Assembly: GCA_030068145.1 (NCBI GenBank)
Contig: JAPJBO010000892.1
Location: forward strand, 29,618-93,617
Source of the DNA: Diplonema papillatum
Taxonomy: Eukaryota; Euglenozoa; Diplonemea; Diplonemida; Diplonemidae
DNA: 64,000 nt
Reading direction: 5' to 3'
The notes beneath the pieces were generated by a model. It was given only the letters and a program-made list of their open reading frames with translations. It was not told where the DNA came from and made no database searches. The number at the start of each line of letters is the position of its first letter. Position 1 is the stretch's first letter. The translations under genes and the position numbers were made by a program. Positions 40,944-52,427 of this stretch are shown piece by piece.

Positions 40944-41792
40944 TTTACTGCCGGGCAACTTACTTTTCTGCATCACCGTGAGCTACTTTTCTACACTCCA
41001 AGCTTACTTTTCTTACACTCCAAGCTACTTTTCTTACACTCCAAGCTACTTTTCTTGCACTCCAAGCAAAACTGGTTTCCAGTGGTAAATAGCCTGTCAT
41101 ACTGACATCTTAAGGGGGAAAAAGCGGGCAATCCGCGAAGAATCTACCTCAACGAGAGCATTTTTTGCCACACCATGCTCCCCGCCTGCAGACCTGCCGG
41201 GCCCGCAAACATGGACCAAATGCGAAGAATGAGTGATAAGTTTGACGTTGGAAGAGAAAACAGGCCAAGTCCACGAGGTTGCTACTTGAAATTGGAAAGC
41301 ACATCTGTACATCAACCTGGCAAGCAGATTTGCAAGAGTCAAACCTGCACCTACTACGATGTTGTCGACACAGCGTTGGCGGGCGGTGGCTGGCCGTGTA
41401 GCTCACTCGTGGTGCAGAAAAGTAAGTTGCCCCTGGCAGTAAAGCTATCTTCTTACCTCGAGAACGTTGTTTTCATGCACTCGGGTTTTCCGGATTGCCA
41501 CTCGAGCCCTACGCATTTGGTCCATGTTTGCGGGCCCGGCAGGTCTGCAGGCGGGGAGCATGGTGTGGCAAAAAATGCTCTCGTTGAGGTAGATTCTTCG
41601 CGGATTGCCCGCTTTTTCCCCCTTAAGATGTCAGTATGACAGGCTATTTACCACTGGATCCCAGTTGTGCTCGGAGTGTAAGAAAAGTAGCTTGGAGTGT
41701 AAGAAAAGTAGCTTGGAGTGTAAGAAAAGTAAGCTTGGAGTGTAGAAAAGTAGCTCACGGTGATGCAGAAAAGTAAATTGCCCGGCAGTAAA
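40944..41792. mobile_element. Large foldback element, 281-bp arms
   Basis: The left arm 40944-41224 and right arm 41512-41792 are equal in length and complementary with few mismatches; the inner 140 bp (CATACTGACATCTTAAGGGG through TGGACCAAATGCG) is perfect. Each arm carries three to four tandem copies of CTACTTTTCTTACACTCCAAG. The 287-bp spacer has no complete coding frame of its own. The sequence around 41800-41905 and 42270-42370 has related ~21-bp repeats (CCTACTTTTCCGCACTG), suggesting decayed relatives next to it. Confidence 0.95.
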
Positions 41793-44700
41793 TAGCTATT
41801 TCCACCTGCCACCCGACTTTTCTGCACTCTCGTTTGCTACTTTTCCGCACTGGTGACCTACTTTTCCGCAATAGTGACCTACTTTTCCGCACTGCTGACC
41901 TTTTGGGGTTCCTAGTAAGTTGTTGCCCCTTTGTCAAGGCAATGCTGGAGTAAAGGTGGTCCTGAAGACGTTTTCAGCTTGAGAAGTGAGAGCCACAGCT
42001 CCAAAATGACAGGTAAAAGTAAGAAAGCGTGCCATTAAGAGTAAGAACGTGTGTCATTTGCGTCACACTGTCTTCCTTTTACGTGTCATCTTGCAGTTGT
42101 GCCCTCCATTTCTCCGAGGGACTCAAGGCGGTAACTGTTCTCATCCTTGAAATGCAGATGATGTCTTCGCACACAAAACTACGCACTTCGAGTACGCAAG
42201 GAAGCCTTCGTGTCTTCCTTGGTACTTGCCCGGCTTATTGCAGATGCAAGGACATCTGCTGCCCCGCTTGAACTACTCGTGCAGAAAACTACCTTTTTCT
42301 CGAGAATAAATAGCTGTTCCACACTCGTTTGCTACTTTTCCGTACTGTAGACCTACTTTCCTGCACCGTAGACCTATTTCTTTTTTGCACTTAGTGGATT
42401 GCTGACCACTTGCCGAAGGAACGAAGACAAAGGTGATCCTGAAGATGTTTCGAGCCGTGGGAAGTGAAGGGCACAACTGCATAGTGACAGGGAAAGTCAA
42501 GACATTGCTATTTGCTTCTGATCTTTAGCCATACTTCAACTTACTTTGTCATCTTGCGGCTACGCCCTTCACTTCTCCACGGAACTTAGGGTGGTAAACC
42601 GTTTTGATGTTGAAATACAGGCGATGTCGTCTTCTTTTGGCCAGTGCCTCCAGTACGTCGCCGCGACCTGAGGAAAGCTAGGAGTCTTGGTTCTTCTCGA
42701 AAGTGCGCTTATTGCGCTTGCACGTCTTTCCACCACCAAAACTCCGCCTTCTTCGAATTTGGCCTTCCCCCTGCCTGGTGTCAGTGCAACAAGTGCAGAA
42801 AAGTCGGGTGGTGCGGTGGAAAACCATCTCATTCACCCGAAGAAGGTAGTTTTCCCACACGAGCAGTTCCCGTGTGCCGCAGCAGCCGTACACTGGAACC
42901 TACTCGCGCAGAAAACTACCGGTTTTTCGAGAACATATAATAGCTCTTATGTGTGCATCTGTAGGGACGTCACAACAGGAAAAAAAAGTTAAACAATCCC
43001 AGTGCGTCATGTACGAACATCGGTTTCAGCGCCAGAGGTCGCCCGAAGCCTGGAAAGCAAGCGACACCTCCCGGGGCCAGGGCACCGACGCCACACAGGC
43101 TGGATAACGTGAAATCGATCTCGGGCCGACTACCTTCGAATTCCGACCGTTGCTGGTCCTTGCACGCTCGGGGGCTCACCGAGTGAGTGTACTCAACTCC
43201 GCCATGTTGTTGGTCGTTCGGCCTAGGGATGACCTCCACGATCCTTTTCCCGTCTTCATATATACAACCGTGCCGGCACCTGCCACCGCCAGCGCGGTAC
43301 CGTTCTGCCTTGCCCGCCATCGAAGTACACGCACATGTGTGTGTTTGCGGGTGTGTGTCTGCGCGCCTGGGAACATGTCGTAATCTTTTCCGCGGCAAGC
43401 TCATGCTGCGTTAAAAAGAGCTGGTGGATCTGACGGCCCAAACCGTGAAAACCGAGAAGAGTAGAGCTTAACCAACACTCGTATCTCAAACCCCTGCAAT
43501 GTGCATTCTGGCCCCCTTCCCGGCAGAAAATCCATAAAAAAAACGATTCCCCGCTTTCTTATGGCTGAAGCTTTGCTAACGCCGGCGACGGTCTCACAAC
43601 GGAGTTCAAGCAAACTTCCATTTCCACACGCGATCTCACCAAACCTTGCGTCTTACTATTCTTTTTCAATGGTACAGCTGTGTACCGAAAAAAATCATTT
43701 CCGGGACACCGGTTGCACAAGCTAAATGAAGTCCAAAATATCCCGCGCGAGATCTTTCACTTTGAAACCGCGCTCAGCCCCATCGTCCGTAACTTCGTTT
43801 ATCAGTGCAAGCCCTTCCGAAATGTTCGCACCCAAGCATCCAATCGCAGAGAGCCTGAACCGAAACCAGCAACCCAATACTTTGAGCTCATTCAAAAAAA
43901 GCTACCGGCAGCCGACCGCGCCGAAGGCACAGCACAGCGAAAAAGAAGGAGAACCCCCCACGATACACGAGTTCCCGACACAAAAAAGATCGTGTTCGAA
44001 AACGTCTGTTGCCGATCGTCAGGCTTAGAGTGTCCCCTTTGCGCACCGCTGCTGGCAGGTGCGACTGCGGGAGACGAAACCGACGAACCCGGCCCCGGCG
44101 TTAACTGCTCGGATTTTTTTGCGGCCAAGTCTTTCGCGGCAGTCCTTCTTTCAGTCTCACTCGCACCGCCGTCTACCAACCTGGAGGACAACACGAGAAA
44201 TCGATTAACTCTTTTTCCTTTCGAGAAGAAATCCTTCTTGCATTTGCAGCCAATAATCCGAGGAGGCGCGCCTGTTGCACACTCACGAGGGATCATGTTT
44301 TGCATTTGCAGCCAATACCCCGAGGAGGCGCGCCAGTTGCTCACTCACAACATGGAAGGAAGCGTGCTGTAACTCACGCGCAACACCCGGTAGCGGACTT
44401 AAGCGCCATCAACATGATCAGCATGCCCGTATCGAAAGCACGGGATCGTCGGAAGCACAAAAAGACCCATTGATTACTGATCGTGCTCTTTCTCCTCCTT
44501 CAACCTCCGTCGAAAGTGCGCATCGGGTGGCCCCTCCGAGTATTTGTTAAGCTATGGCCGGTTGCGGCCTGCTGCATCTCTGCTCTATACGCTGGTAGTC
44601 ATAGACATGGCTGGTGGTCAGCAACATCGGCGTTGGCGAACCAATCAGTGCCTCTGCCGACTTAGCCATCAACCGTTTCCGCCGGCGTGGAAACGGCTGA

Positions 44701-44837
44701 TTGTTTGCAAAGCCCAAAACTGGTTGTTTTGGGCTTTGCTTTTTATTGGCAAGCCATTTTCAGGCGAGAGAGCCACCTCCCAGAAGTAGTGCACAGTCTT
44801 TGGTCAAACATACCGACCTCAACAACCAACCTAACAT
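41793..44837. other. No gene supported
   Basis: The region has TACTTTTCCGCACTG-type repeats at its start and low-complexity sequence. A frame at 43680-44372 is the longest on the plus strand but lacks a family signature, and its 3' part contains a direct duplication (TTGCATTTGCAGCCAATA, about 44236 and 44300). Confidence 0.4.
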
Positions 44838-44905
44838 TGTGGGGCGACCGGAAACTCCTCGGAGAGATGGTCCCTGCACTCTAACTCGTCTCTCTCTCTC
44901 TCACA
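44838..44905 (+). repeat. TC-tailed short dispersed repeat, copy 2 of 3
   Basis: GGGGCGACCGGAAACTCCTC, GGAGAGATGGTCCCTGCACT and CTAACTCGTCTCTCTCTCTC. Other copies are at 30533-30612 and 53372-53442. The (TC)n 3' tail resembles the simple-repeat tail of SINE-type retroposons. Confidence 0.8.
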
Positions 44906-45239
44906 CATTTGTATACCACATTAAGCTTTGGGGGGGGGAGGGGGGAGAGACTATAACGGGCGCATTGCTATTCAAATTGCCGAATGATAGGTAAGCCTTG
45001 GCTCAGTAATGCAGTGCCAACAAAACCAACAAGGGTCGGAATAGTGAGAATCTTAGCACATCTCCCCAGCGACCAGCAGGTGCACCCATAGCAACTCGAA
45101 CCAAGTCACGCAGTCGCCCGCGCTGCGATACGAGCTCGAGTGCTTACTTCCAACCCTTCAGCGGTAAGCAATAGCGAAGCCGAACGATCGAAACCTGTTC
45201 ACCGTTGATCAGCAGTTGTTATCCGACCCCCCTAACTCC

Positions 45240-46050
45240 CGGTGCTGAGCACAAACCATTCTAAGCACGTTCTTGCACCCCACCAGACGTACACCGCCCC
45301 CCTGTCTGCGGACATTCAGGATCCAGGCAGATGATGACCACCTTATTGAGCCGGTCCGTCCCTATCTCTTGAAACTGCATCGAAGTGCCTGCCGCTGTTA
45401 ATCACAGTGAATCACAGTCAACCACGGTCTATCAGGTCCATCCCTAGTCCCTAGAGCTGCATCGAATTGCCCGGTGCTGTATTCTTCGGTCTATCACGGT
45501 CTATCACGGTCTATCAAGAGGGGATGGACCGGCTCACTTATGTGTGCGTGACTTAGAGGACCGAAACACGGTGCAAAGTGGACGAGAGCGGTGTAGAGTC
45601 CCAAGCACACTGTCCCAATCCCCCACCCCATCTCCGGAAAAAAGAAAAGCCTCATCCAAATCAACGAATTGCCCGGAAGAAGCGGTGGGCTCCTCCCTGG
45701 CGAACTCAATCCTCCCAGGCATCTGGGGCTTGGCGAGCGACACACCATCCGTAGAGCGGGGTCTTCGCGTAAAAGGACCTGGAAGGATGGTTCAGTGCGC
45801 TCCTTGGAGAACACTATTCCTTCCTTCTCCAGGCCTCCTTGCTCCCTTATGTGCCTCCCTCTTTCCACCCGACCTTAGGTCAACACCAGACTCACACCGC
45901 TGTCCTGTCTGCAGACACTCAGGTCTGCGCTGATGATGGTCCAGCCTTATTGTGTCCGTGTCTTAAAGGACCGAAACACGGCGCGAACACTGCGGTGTCG
46001 AGCACACATCCATTCCAAGCACATTCTTGCAATCCCCCTACCTTAGCTCC
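45240..46050 (+). repeat. Cluster of diverged copies of the AAGCACRTTCTTGCA repeat
   Basis: Segments at 45240-45340, 45540-45630 and 45893-46050 share CTGTCTGC(A/G)GACA, TTAAAGGACCGAAACACGG, GTGCTGAGCACA and AAGCACATTCTTGCA with 16222-16380 and 57913-58045. Between them, CTATCACGGT is repeated in tandem (about 45430-45515). Confidence 0.7.
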
Positions 46051-46412
46051 CTGCAACAGTTTCACCCCATCTTACCAAGCGAGGCGTTGCGGGGTGTGAA
46101 ATTGTTTTATGCCGACCCAACGGTGGCTCCACAACGTACTCTACCAGCACTCGCTCCCGTTTTTCTTCCGAAGGTTATTCCGAAGTTTAGACAGATGCAC
46201 ATCCGCGTTACTTTTTTGGCAATGCTCCCAAAATCCAAACCTGAAACATACCCAGTTTCACTGCTCCCAAAATCCAAACCTGAAACATACCCAGTTTCAC
46301 TGGAGTGCCCGTTCCCGGCGAGCGAAGAGGGAACGAACCTGTAAGAGTGCCAACGCTACTCTTTCTATAACGTAGTCTATTCATGTTAACCAACTACATA
46401 TAAAAGGTGTCA

Positions 46413-46535
46413 CGAGATAAGCCGGCAGCCGCTGCTTAACGGCTGTGGTCTGAGTACTTAAAAGTTCCCAATGCTTAACGGCTTTATCACGTGGGCGGCC
46501 CTGAGACCACTTTATCGTTAGCCATACTTCAGCTT
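46413..46535 (+). repeat. Dispersed repeat shared with 29894-30040
   Basis: GATAAGCCGGCAGCCGCTGC, CAATGCTTAA, TATCACGTGG(G/A)CGGCCCTGA and TTAGCCATACTTCA are shared in order; the copies differ by small insertions. Confidence 0.8.
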
Positions 46536-46540
46536 TCTTG

Positions 46541-46703
46541 GTACTAACAGTCTTGTGGGTGCAATGTATACGTGCAGGCTAAACGACTCAGGCGGCGTGT
46601 TTTGGTCGTTGATCAGATTCCCAGCCTGAGAACGACACAGGGTAAATGCACGTGGGAAAACGATCAACCGGCACGCACAAACAAAACGAAGCGCCTGCCT
46701 TTT
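46541..46703 (+). repeat. Dispersed ~165-bp repeat, copy 2 of 3
   Basis: Similar to 31324-31490 and 50957-51108. Here it directly follows a copy of the AAGCCGGCAGCCGCTGCTTA family (46413-46535). Confidence 0.85.
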
Positions 46704-48040
46704 GTAGGGTCTGGGGGAGGGGTTTTGAGTCAAATCCAATCCCCCGCTTGTTCTGTGGCGCAGATATCTGTTTCGTCGCAGTATAAGATTTAACCAGGCG
46801 ACCGCTGACTGCTGCGAGGTACACACGTCCAAAGTTCCACGTGCCTTCGGAGCACGTCGCACCGAAGCTCAGTCTTCTTAAAAGCGAAGAAGAAGCGAAG
46901 GTGAATAAGAAGTTGCGCTCACCGCACCATGCGAAGCTTGTGTCGAAGCCAGCACAGTGACCCCATCTGCTCTGACCTGTGATGACCGTCTTGTGTTCAG
47001 CGAAGCGACAACCAAGCCCGACAACCCAAACCACCAGTACTTTGGTTTGGAAAATCTGTATGAAAATAAGATGACTTTCCCCCATAAATCCCACCGCTTA
47101 GTGTCGGTATACAAAGGAGTTACCCTCCCCCAAGACTTGATGCTAACATCAACCATGCAAAAGAGGCAGGGCTCTGCCTAAACATTAAGCTAAGGTTTCC
47201 CCCCCCCCAAAACGCCGAAGACCGAGCGAGCGGCGCAAGGCTTGCGGATTGGTGGGGAGTTATGCCCCTGATGACAAAGCGTTCAACTCGAGTACGATAC
47301 CAATCTCAGCCTGCGTCATTGCACTGCGAACAACTCTGGTGACTCTGGAAGCCTGCAGTTTCCAAGCTACGGTTTGTGCGAACTTTCGACCAGGGCACTT
47401 GAGACGTTTGTCCGGTGCGTGTTTATTTTCGGGGAGGTTCAGCCTGCCCGTTGTAAATCTGAAATCCGAAAATGTCACCCGTCCGAAGCAAACAATTATA
47501 TCGGGGAACGGACTCAGTGCGGCAGCTCGCTCACATGGCACTGCACAGCACTACTCCTGCGTTGACACACCGTGAATGAACACGGGGAATACCTTCAACC
47601 AACCCACACCACGGATGTCAGGTCGGGGTATTGATTTGCCTTGGCTGTTCGCGACCAAGCACTGACCCGCCAAGAAGGAGCAACCCTTCCCTTGGCTCGT
47701 CCGACAAACTGTCGTCGGGAGGGGAGGCAATGGCGGCACCTCACGCGTTTTGTTTTTGTTTCTTTGTTTTCTTTCGTTTTTTTTTGTTTGTATAAGCACC
47801 TGCTTTGTAGGAAATACTTGAGGAGGCTGCCAGCTGCAAAAGATCAAAGGAGGGTAAATGTGCTGCAGCCCACACGAAACACAGCTGAATCTGGGTTTAG
47901 TGGCGGGCGTAAGCGTTCAACAAAAAAGACCCACTTTGTAGTTGTATTGTTTCTCCCCCTCTAGCCTCCTTCGAAGTAAGCACAAGGCAGCCCCGGGCCG
48001 TTTTATCCAAAATATTCCTATCAGCATAACTCGTTGTCAT

Positions 48041-48113
48041 TTACCCCCCCCCCCCCTGAGGCCTAAATTTTGGCGGGGGGGGGTAATTTCCAGGGGGGGG
48101 GGGGGGGGGGGGG
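48041..48113. repeat. TTAC(C)n...(G)nGTAA inverted homopolymer structure
   Basis: TTACCCCCCCC at 48041 and GGGGGGGGTAA ending at 48086 enclose 18 bp; a further 21-base G-run follows at 48093-48113. It resembles the ends of other C/G-run elements in the window. Confidence 0.5.
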
Positions 48114-48467
48114 TGTAGGTCTAATTTAGAGATTCGTGTCGAATTTGGTGACGCGAATTTAGTGATGCAACGCCGAATTTAGTGATGCAGGCCGAATTTG
48201 GTGACGTCGAATTTAGTGACACCGCGCCGAATTTCATGTGCAGGAATCTTTGGTGGCCTGGTGAGGTGACATTTTGAGTCATGTCCAGAAGCTTGAGAAT
48301 TATTTTTAGTCTCGTACCCAGGAAGTCAGGACATATCATCAATCAATGCCGCCTAAACACTCTGGGCTTATCGTGATCTGTACACTGTAGGTGAAGTGTA
48401 GAAGTGTAGCATGTTCGGATGTGCTTTGTTTGGAGAGCGTATTTGGTTTTTTTTGGCCCACATTGAT

Positions 48468-48829
48468 GCATCATGTACTTGATGCGACGCGGAACAAGTG
48501 CTGACAGCACCGCCCGGCGAATAGAGGGCCGCAAAAGTGGCAAATCAACTGCTTAGCAGCCAATGGCCTGATGGCTGAGTGCACACCTAAGCAGGGCTGC
48601 ATCCTCGTGTTGTAGCCGTGTTGTGTATAAGGCTTCGTGGGGGCCTGGCCAACCACCTCATCACAATAGGCGTAAACTTTCTCGACAGTGATTGGACAGT
48701 CGGGATGCCGGGGGCGGGTCTCCATGAAGAAGAGAAAAGTAAAGCAAGACCTGCCCCCTGCGCCTGCTGTCTCCGGCTGCTTCGGCAGACGAAAAATACT
48801 ACTACTACTACTACTATTGCCAACGAGGA
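48468..48829 (+). repeat. ~360-bp dispersed repeat with TAC-rich tail, copy 1
   Basis: Almost identical to 57228-57590: GTACTTGATGCGACGCGGAA, CACCGCCCGGCGAATAGAGG, GGCCTGATGGCTGAGTGCAC and GATTGGACAGTCGGGATGCC, ending in (TAC)n. It has no shared open frame of note. A directional simple-repeat tail suggests a retroposon (SINE- or LINE-tail-like) copied in the same orientation. Confidence 0.9.
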
Positions 48830-49939
48830 AAGACAAACCAACCCCCAAGCAAAAAAACCGAAGAGCTGCAAGCTACTGCAAGAAACAGTCTATAAAGCGT
48901 GACGCCACATACCGTCCTTACACCCTGCACAGAATCGTCAAAAAGACACAGAAAGTACGAGGGCTCTTTCGGGAAGGGGCAGATATTCCCACATACTTGC
49001 GCCACGAGCCCGTTTAGAAAAGGGAGTAGTACCCACGCGGGTCGATACCGACTACCCGAACAATCTGAAGGGATGAAAAGTGTATGAGGTGCCAAGGGCT
49101 CAATCTGAGCGGTGGTTCATGCGGTGAACGTATAGGAGATATTACCAGCTGTTGCGTACGTTTGTTCAAGCTATGGCCTCTCTCCCGAAGGGCTTGACCC
49201 GTAGCGACATCAAAAACTGTGAAAGAAAAGAAGAGGCGAACTGAGCAGAGTAAGCCGTCCAGATTGCGAACTGAAGAGTACCACCGCCTAGCGGACGGAC
49301 TCAACATTTGGCATACCCGCACGGTTCCTCAGCACGTTCCGGTGCCCAAAAACAGAAAAAAAAACCGAAGCTAAATGAAGTGCTGATCGAATTCTCGCGG
49401 TGCAACAAAGCTGTAATGAAGAGTGTTTGCGAGCGGATACGAGTGCAAGAGTCGGAAGACAAAGCCGCAGAGTGGGCAAACTGGCTGAGAAGTGAATTGA
49501 GCACCCGGTAAGAGAGCGAGCAAACTGATTTGGCACCTCAATTTCTTATTTTCTTTCTCTAACTGAAGCACGTCACCAAAACTCCTTGCCAAACAAACAA
49601 AGGTCGCAAGACACCAAACTGATCGTCCTTCGGGATCGACGGTAACACAAAAAGCAAGTTCAACTGCCTCCGGGCGGGCCAGTCTGCTACTTGCTGTCGT
49701 TCGGCGAAAGAAATAAATGAAAAGAAAGTAGCACACCCACACAACCGGTAGGAAACGTATGCCTGAAGGAATATACCGCCTTGGGGTGCGGCAGTCTGAC
49801 CACAGGGCGGAGGAACAACGAACAAAAAGAAGAGAACAAAACGAACTGAGGCTAAAGTTACCAACCGACTTCCCATTGATCATTGGAGACAATACCACCG
49901 CTAGTTGTGGACTGAAAAGCGAAGTCTACAACAGGGCAT
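48830..49939. other. No gene supported
   Basis: Includes two diverged copies of the CTTGCTGTCGTT family (49664-49812). No domain-bearing frame. Confidence 0.4.
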
Positions 49940-50645
49940 TAGCTTCCCATTCCAAATTCCGTCAGCTGACGGAATTTGGAAATCCGGGCGGCTCACAAAA
50001 AACAAAGTGCAAAAAACGACCTTCGATGAAAAAAGTCGTGGGGGTCCGGTGGGGGCGTGGGTTAGGCCGCTGTGCCAGGAAGCTGGCTGGTGATCAAGGG
50101 CTGGGCTGGCGGTCAGGGGCTGGGCATCGGTGGGTCGCCGCTGGACATGGTGGGCTGGCTGGCAGAAGTGGGGCTGCCGCGGGAACTGAGCCGGGTGAGA
50201 GAGTCGAGGCTCAGAAGCAGCCCGGAGTTCTTGACAGATTCTTTCCGAGTTGACACAAGTGCCTTGTTCCGTGTGATCTCCGGTCTGCATCTACTCGTGC
50301 CAATGATTTACCAGCACACAGTATCTGAGTGGTGGATGAGTTTGAAATGGGCTGTTGGCTTCAGGAATGTGCACCCGGGGGAGCGGGGCGAGGGTCACAC
50401 AGGTGGCAAACAGTGCCACCAGTACGTTGGTCGTATGTGTAACGCGACAAACGGACTGAGAAGTGCAAACTCTTTCTCCACCTGAATGTACCGTACCGTT
50501 TGCCGGGGGGCGGAGCCCCCCGACCCCCCCTTTTGGAAGGTTCGGATGGCCTAAACAAAGGCTTCTCGGTTTCAGAGCGGGAAAAGCAAATGGCTATTGA
50601 GACGGACTTTGGAAAACTGAGGCAAGATGAAGCTAATAGCCTGGT
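49940..50645. repeat. Dispersed repeat, full copy 2, headed by a 32-bp palindrome
   Basis: The palindrome is at 49950-49981. The body and tail match 22896-23527, with about 100 extra bases of GGCTGG-rich sequence at 50080-50185 (GGGCTGGCGGTCAGGGGCTG). Confidence 0.9.
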
Positions 50646-50956
50646 CTACAAACACTAAAAAAAACGAGAGAGAAGCACAACATGAAACCGTCGACCGCAC
50701 AAAAACTTTCACTTTAAAAAAAAGCGAACCTTCTCTCTAAGAAGATCTACCAAGCAAACAACAGTCAAAAAGACTACCAGACCGATCGTCCCTCGGGATC
50801 GACGGTTGCACGAAAATATTTTGACGAGAAAACGACCCCCGCCCCCCGCAGCAGTGATCCGAGGAGTCGTCCCCCGGTTGCCGCGCCGTTTTCCCGGAGG
50901 TTTGCTGCAACCAGAAACTGCGTCCCCCACGATGTTCCGCTTTTCTCCTCTTCTTT

Positions 50957-51108
50957 GTAGTACTAACAATCTTGCGGTTGCCCTTCAATGTATTGAGCAG
51001 GCTAAAAATACATAGGCAGCGTGTTTTGGTGGTTTATCAGAATTCCTTACCTGAATATAAGCAGGGGAAATACAAGTGGGAAAACGATCAACCGGCACGC
51101 ACACACAT
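50957..51108 (+). repeat. Dispersed ~165-bp repeat, copy 3 of 3
   Basis: Closest to 31324-31490: GTACTAACAATCTTGCGGTT, CAGAATTCCTTACCTGAATA and GTGGGAAAACGATCAACCGG are shared. Confidence 0.85.
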
Positions 51109-52181
51109 TTTGTTTGCCTGCGTCGCACTCGGTCTTGGCTGGGGACATCGTAAATTAATCTGTTTTAGCAGACCGCCTCACCCCTGGGTTGCTTAATCCT
51201 GCCATGCGCTTGCAGTTTCTACTGTGTAATATACTACGAGCCCATTCACCTACCCCCCTGAGCTTGAAAACGCGAGAGGTAGTCACGAAAGAGAGCAGAT
51301 GCAGATTATCGCCACAGATTCTTTGCATTCTGGCCTAAACGGTAACGCGGCGATTACACTGAACTGGCTCATACTATCCGTCGACAATAATCTGTGACGA
51401 CAGACTGCGCAAGAACAGTATGACGTGCCGACTGTTCAAGTTTGGAAGCGATGCGGGTCTACCCCCTACACGACAGTGTAAGCAAGCAGCTCCGTCGAGT
51501 ATTTCCCCGGCAAAGTCAGTGGAGTTCTTTCCCCATGAACGCACAAGTCTTGCGGCGGCAAGAAGAAGTCCATTTGCCGAAAATCACCCGGAGACGCCGA
51601 ATACCTGGTATTCAGCGGGTGACGCATTCGATCGAACTTCCAAACAAATGCCTTTTAACCCGCCCATTTCCGGGAAACGACGTTTTGTATGCTACTTTTG
51701 AAAGGAGACGGTTAGCAGCGTATCGCGTTGTAACTAGCGTAGACGCGCAGAGTGCACAGTGCGTTGCTCAGGGTAGTACGAGGCCTGGGCGAACACCCGC
51801 CCCCCGGTGTTAGTGTCGCCTACCAAAAGGCACCTTTCCTAAAAGGCGACACTAACACGGGAAGCCGTTGGCTCCGAACAGCCGGTTGCCGCAACCCCTA
51901 AACCGAGGCGGCGGCGCTCAGGAACCTCAAGGGGAGCAGCGCGAGAAGCATCATCCACGCTTAAAAGTCCCACTCACGCACAAATGCAACACATATCAGA
52001 ACTAGTGTCGAACAGGAACTACCCGTGTGCACGCAATTGGCCCTGTGACCGAATGTGTGTCTGCACATTCGTGCACAGGGCCAATTCCCCCTTCCCAGGT
52101 CAAATTTTACTTTGCTCGTTATCGCAAGAACGAACAATTCGACTCTTTATACTTCGTATAAATAATTACAAATAAAAAAAA
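51109..52181. other. No gene supported
   Basis: Holds the 51807-51858 mini-hairpin and, at 52020-52085, an inverted pair (CACGCAATTGGCCCTGTG against CACAGGGCCAATT). No coding evidence. Confidence 0.4.
51807..51858. mobile_element. 52-bp mini-hairpin repeat, copy 2
   Basis: Same 15-bp inverted ends and nearly the same loop (AAAAGGCACCTTTCCT) as 39642-39693; the flanks differ. Confidence 0.8.
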
Positions 52182-52427
52182 CGTATACCCCCCCCCCCCC
52201 CCCCCCCCGTGCATAAGATGGATGAATAATTCGGATTCTGGCGGTATCCATCTTAATCAAGGGGGGTATCCATCTTAAACACGGGGGCACTGTAGACTAC
52301 AGTGTAGTCGCCTTACACGGGGGCACCTCACCCCCGTGTTTAAGATGGATTGGCATTCTCGCCCGTTATCCATCTTAATCAAGGGGAGTTGGCTATCCAT
52401 CTTATGCACGGGGGAGGGGTAGATACG
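52182..52427. mobile_element. Foldback element with C-run/G-run ends
   Basis: The outer arms CCCCCGTGCATAAGATGGAT (52204-52223) and complement (52395-52414) are perfect. An inner inverted pair, ATCCATCTTAAACACGGGGG against CCCCCGTGTTTAAGATGGAT, flanks a central palindrome (ACTGTAGACTACAGT). A C-run precedes the left arm. Confidence 0.85.

Larger units (their letters stand above)
46051..48040. other. No gene supported
   Basis: Contains a tandem CCCAAAATCCAAACCTGAAA duplication (about 46228 and 46266), the 46413-46703 double repeat and A/T-rich sequence. The frame-length candidates have no domains. Confidence 0.4.
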
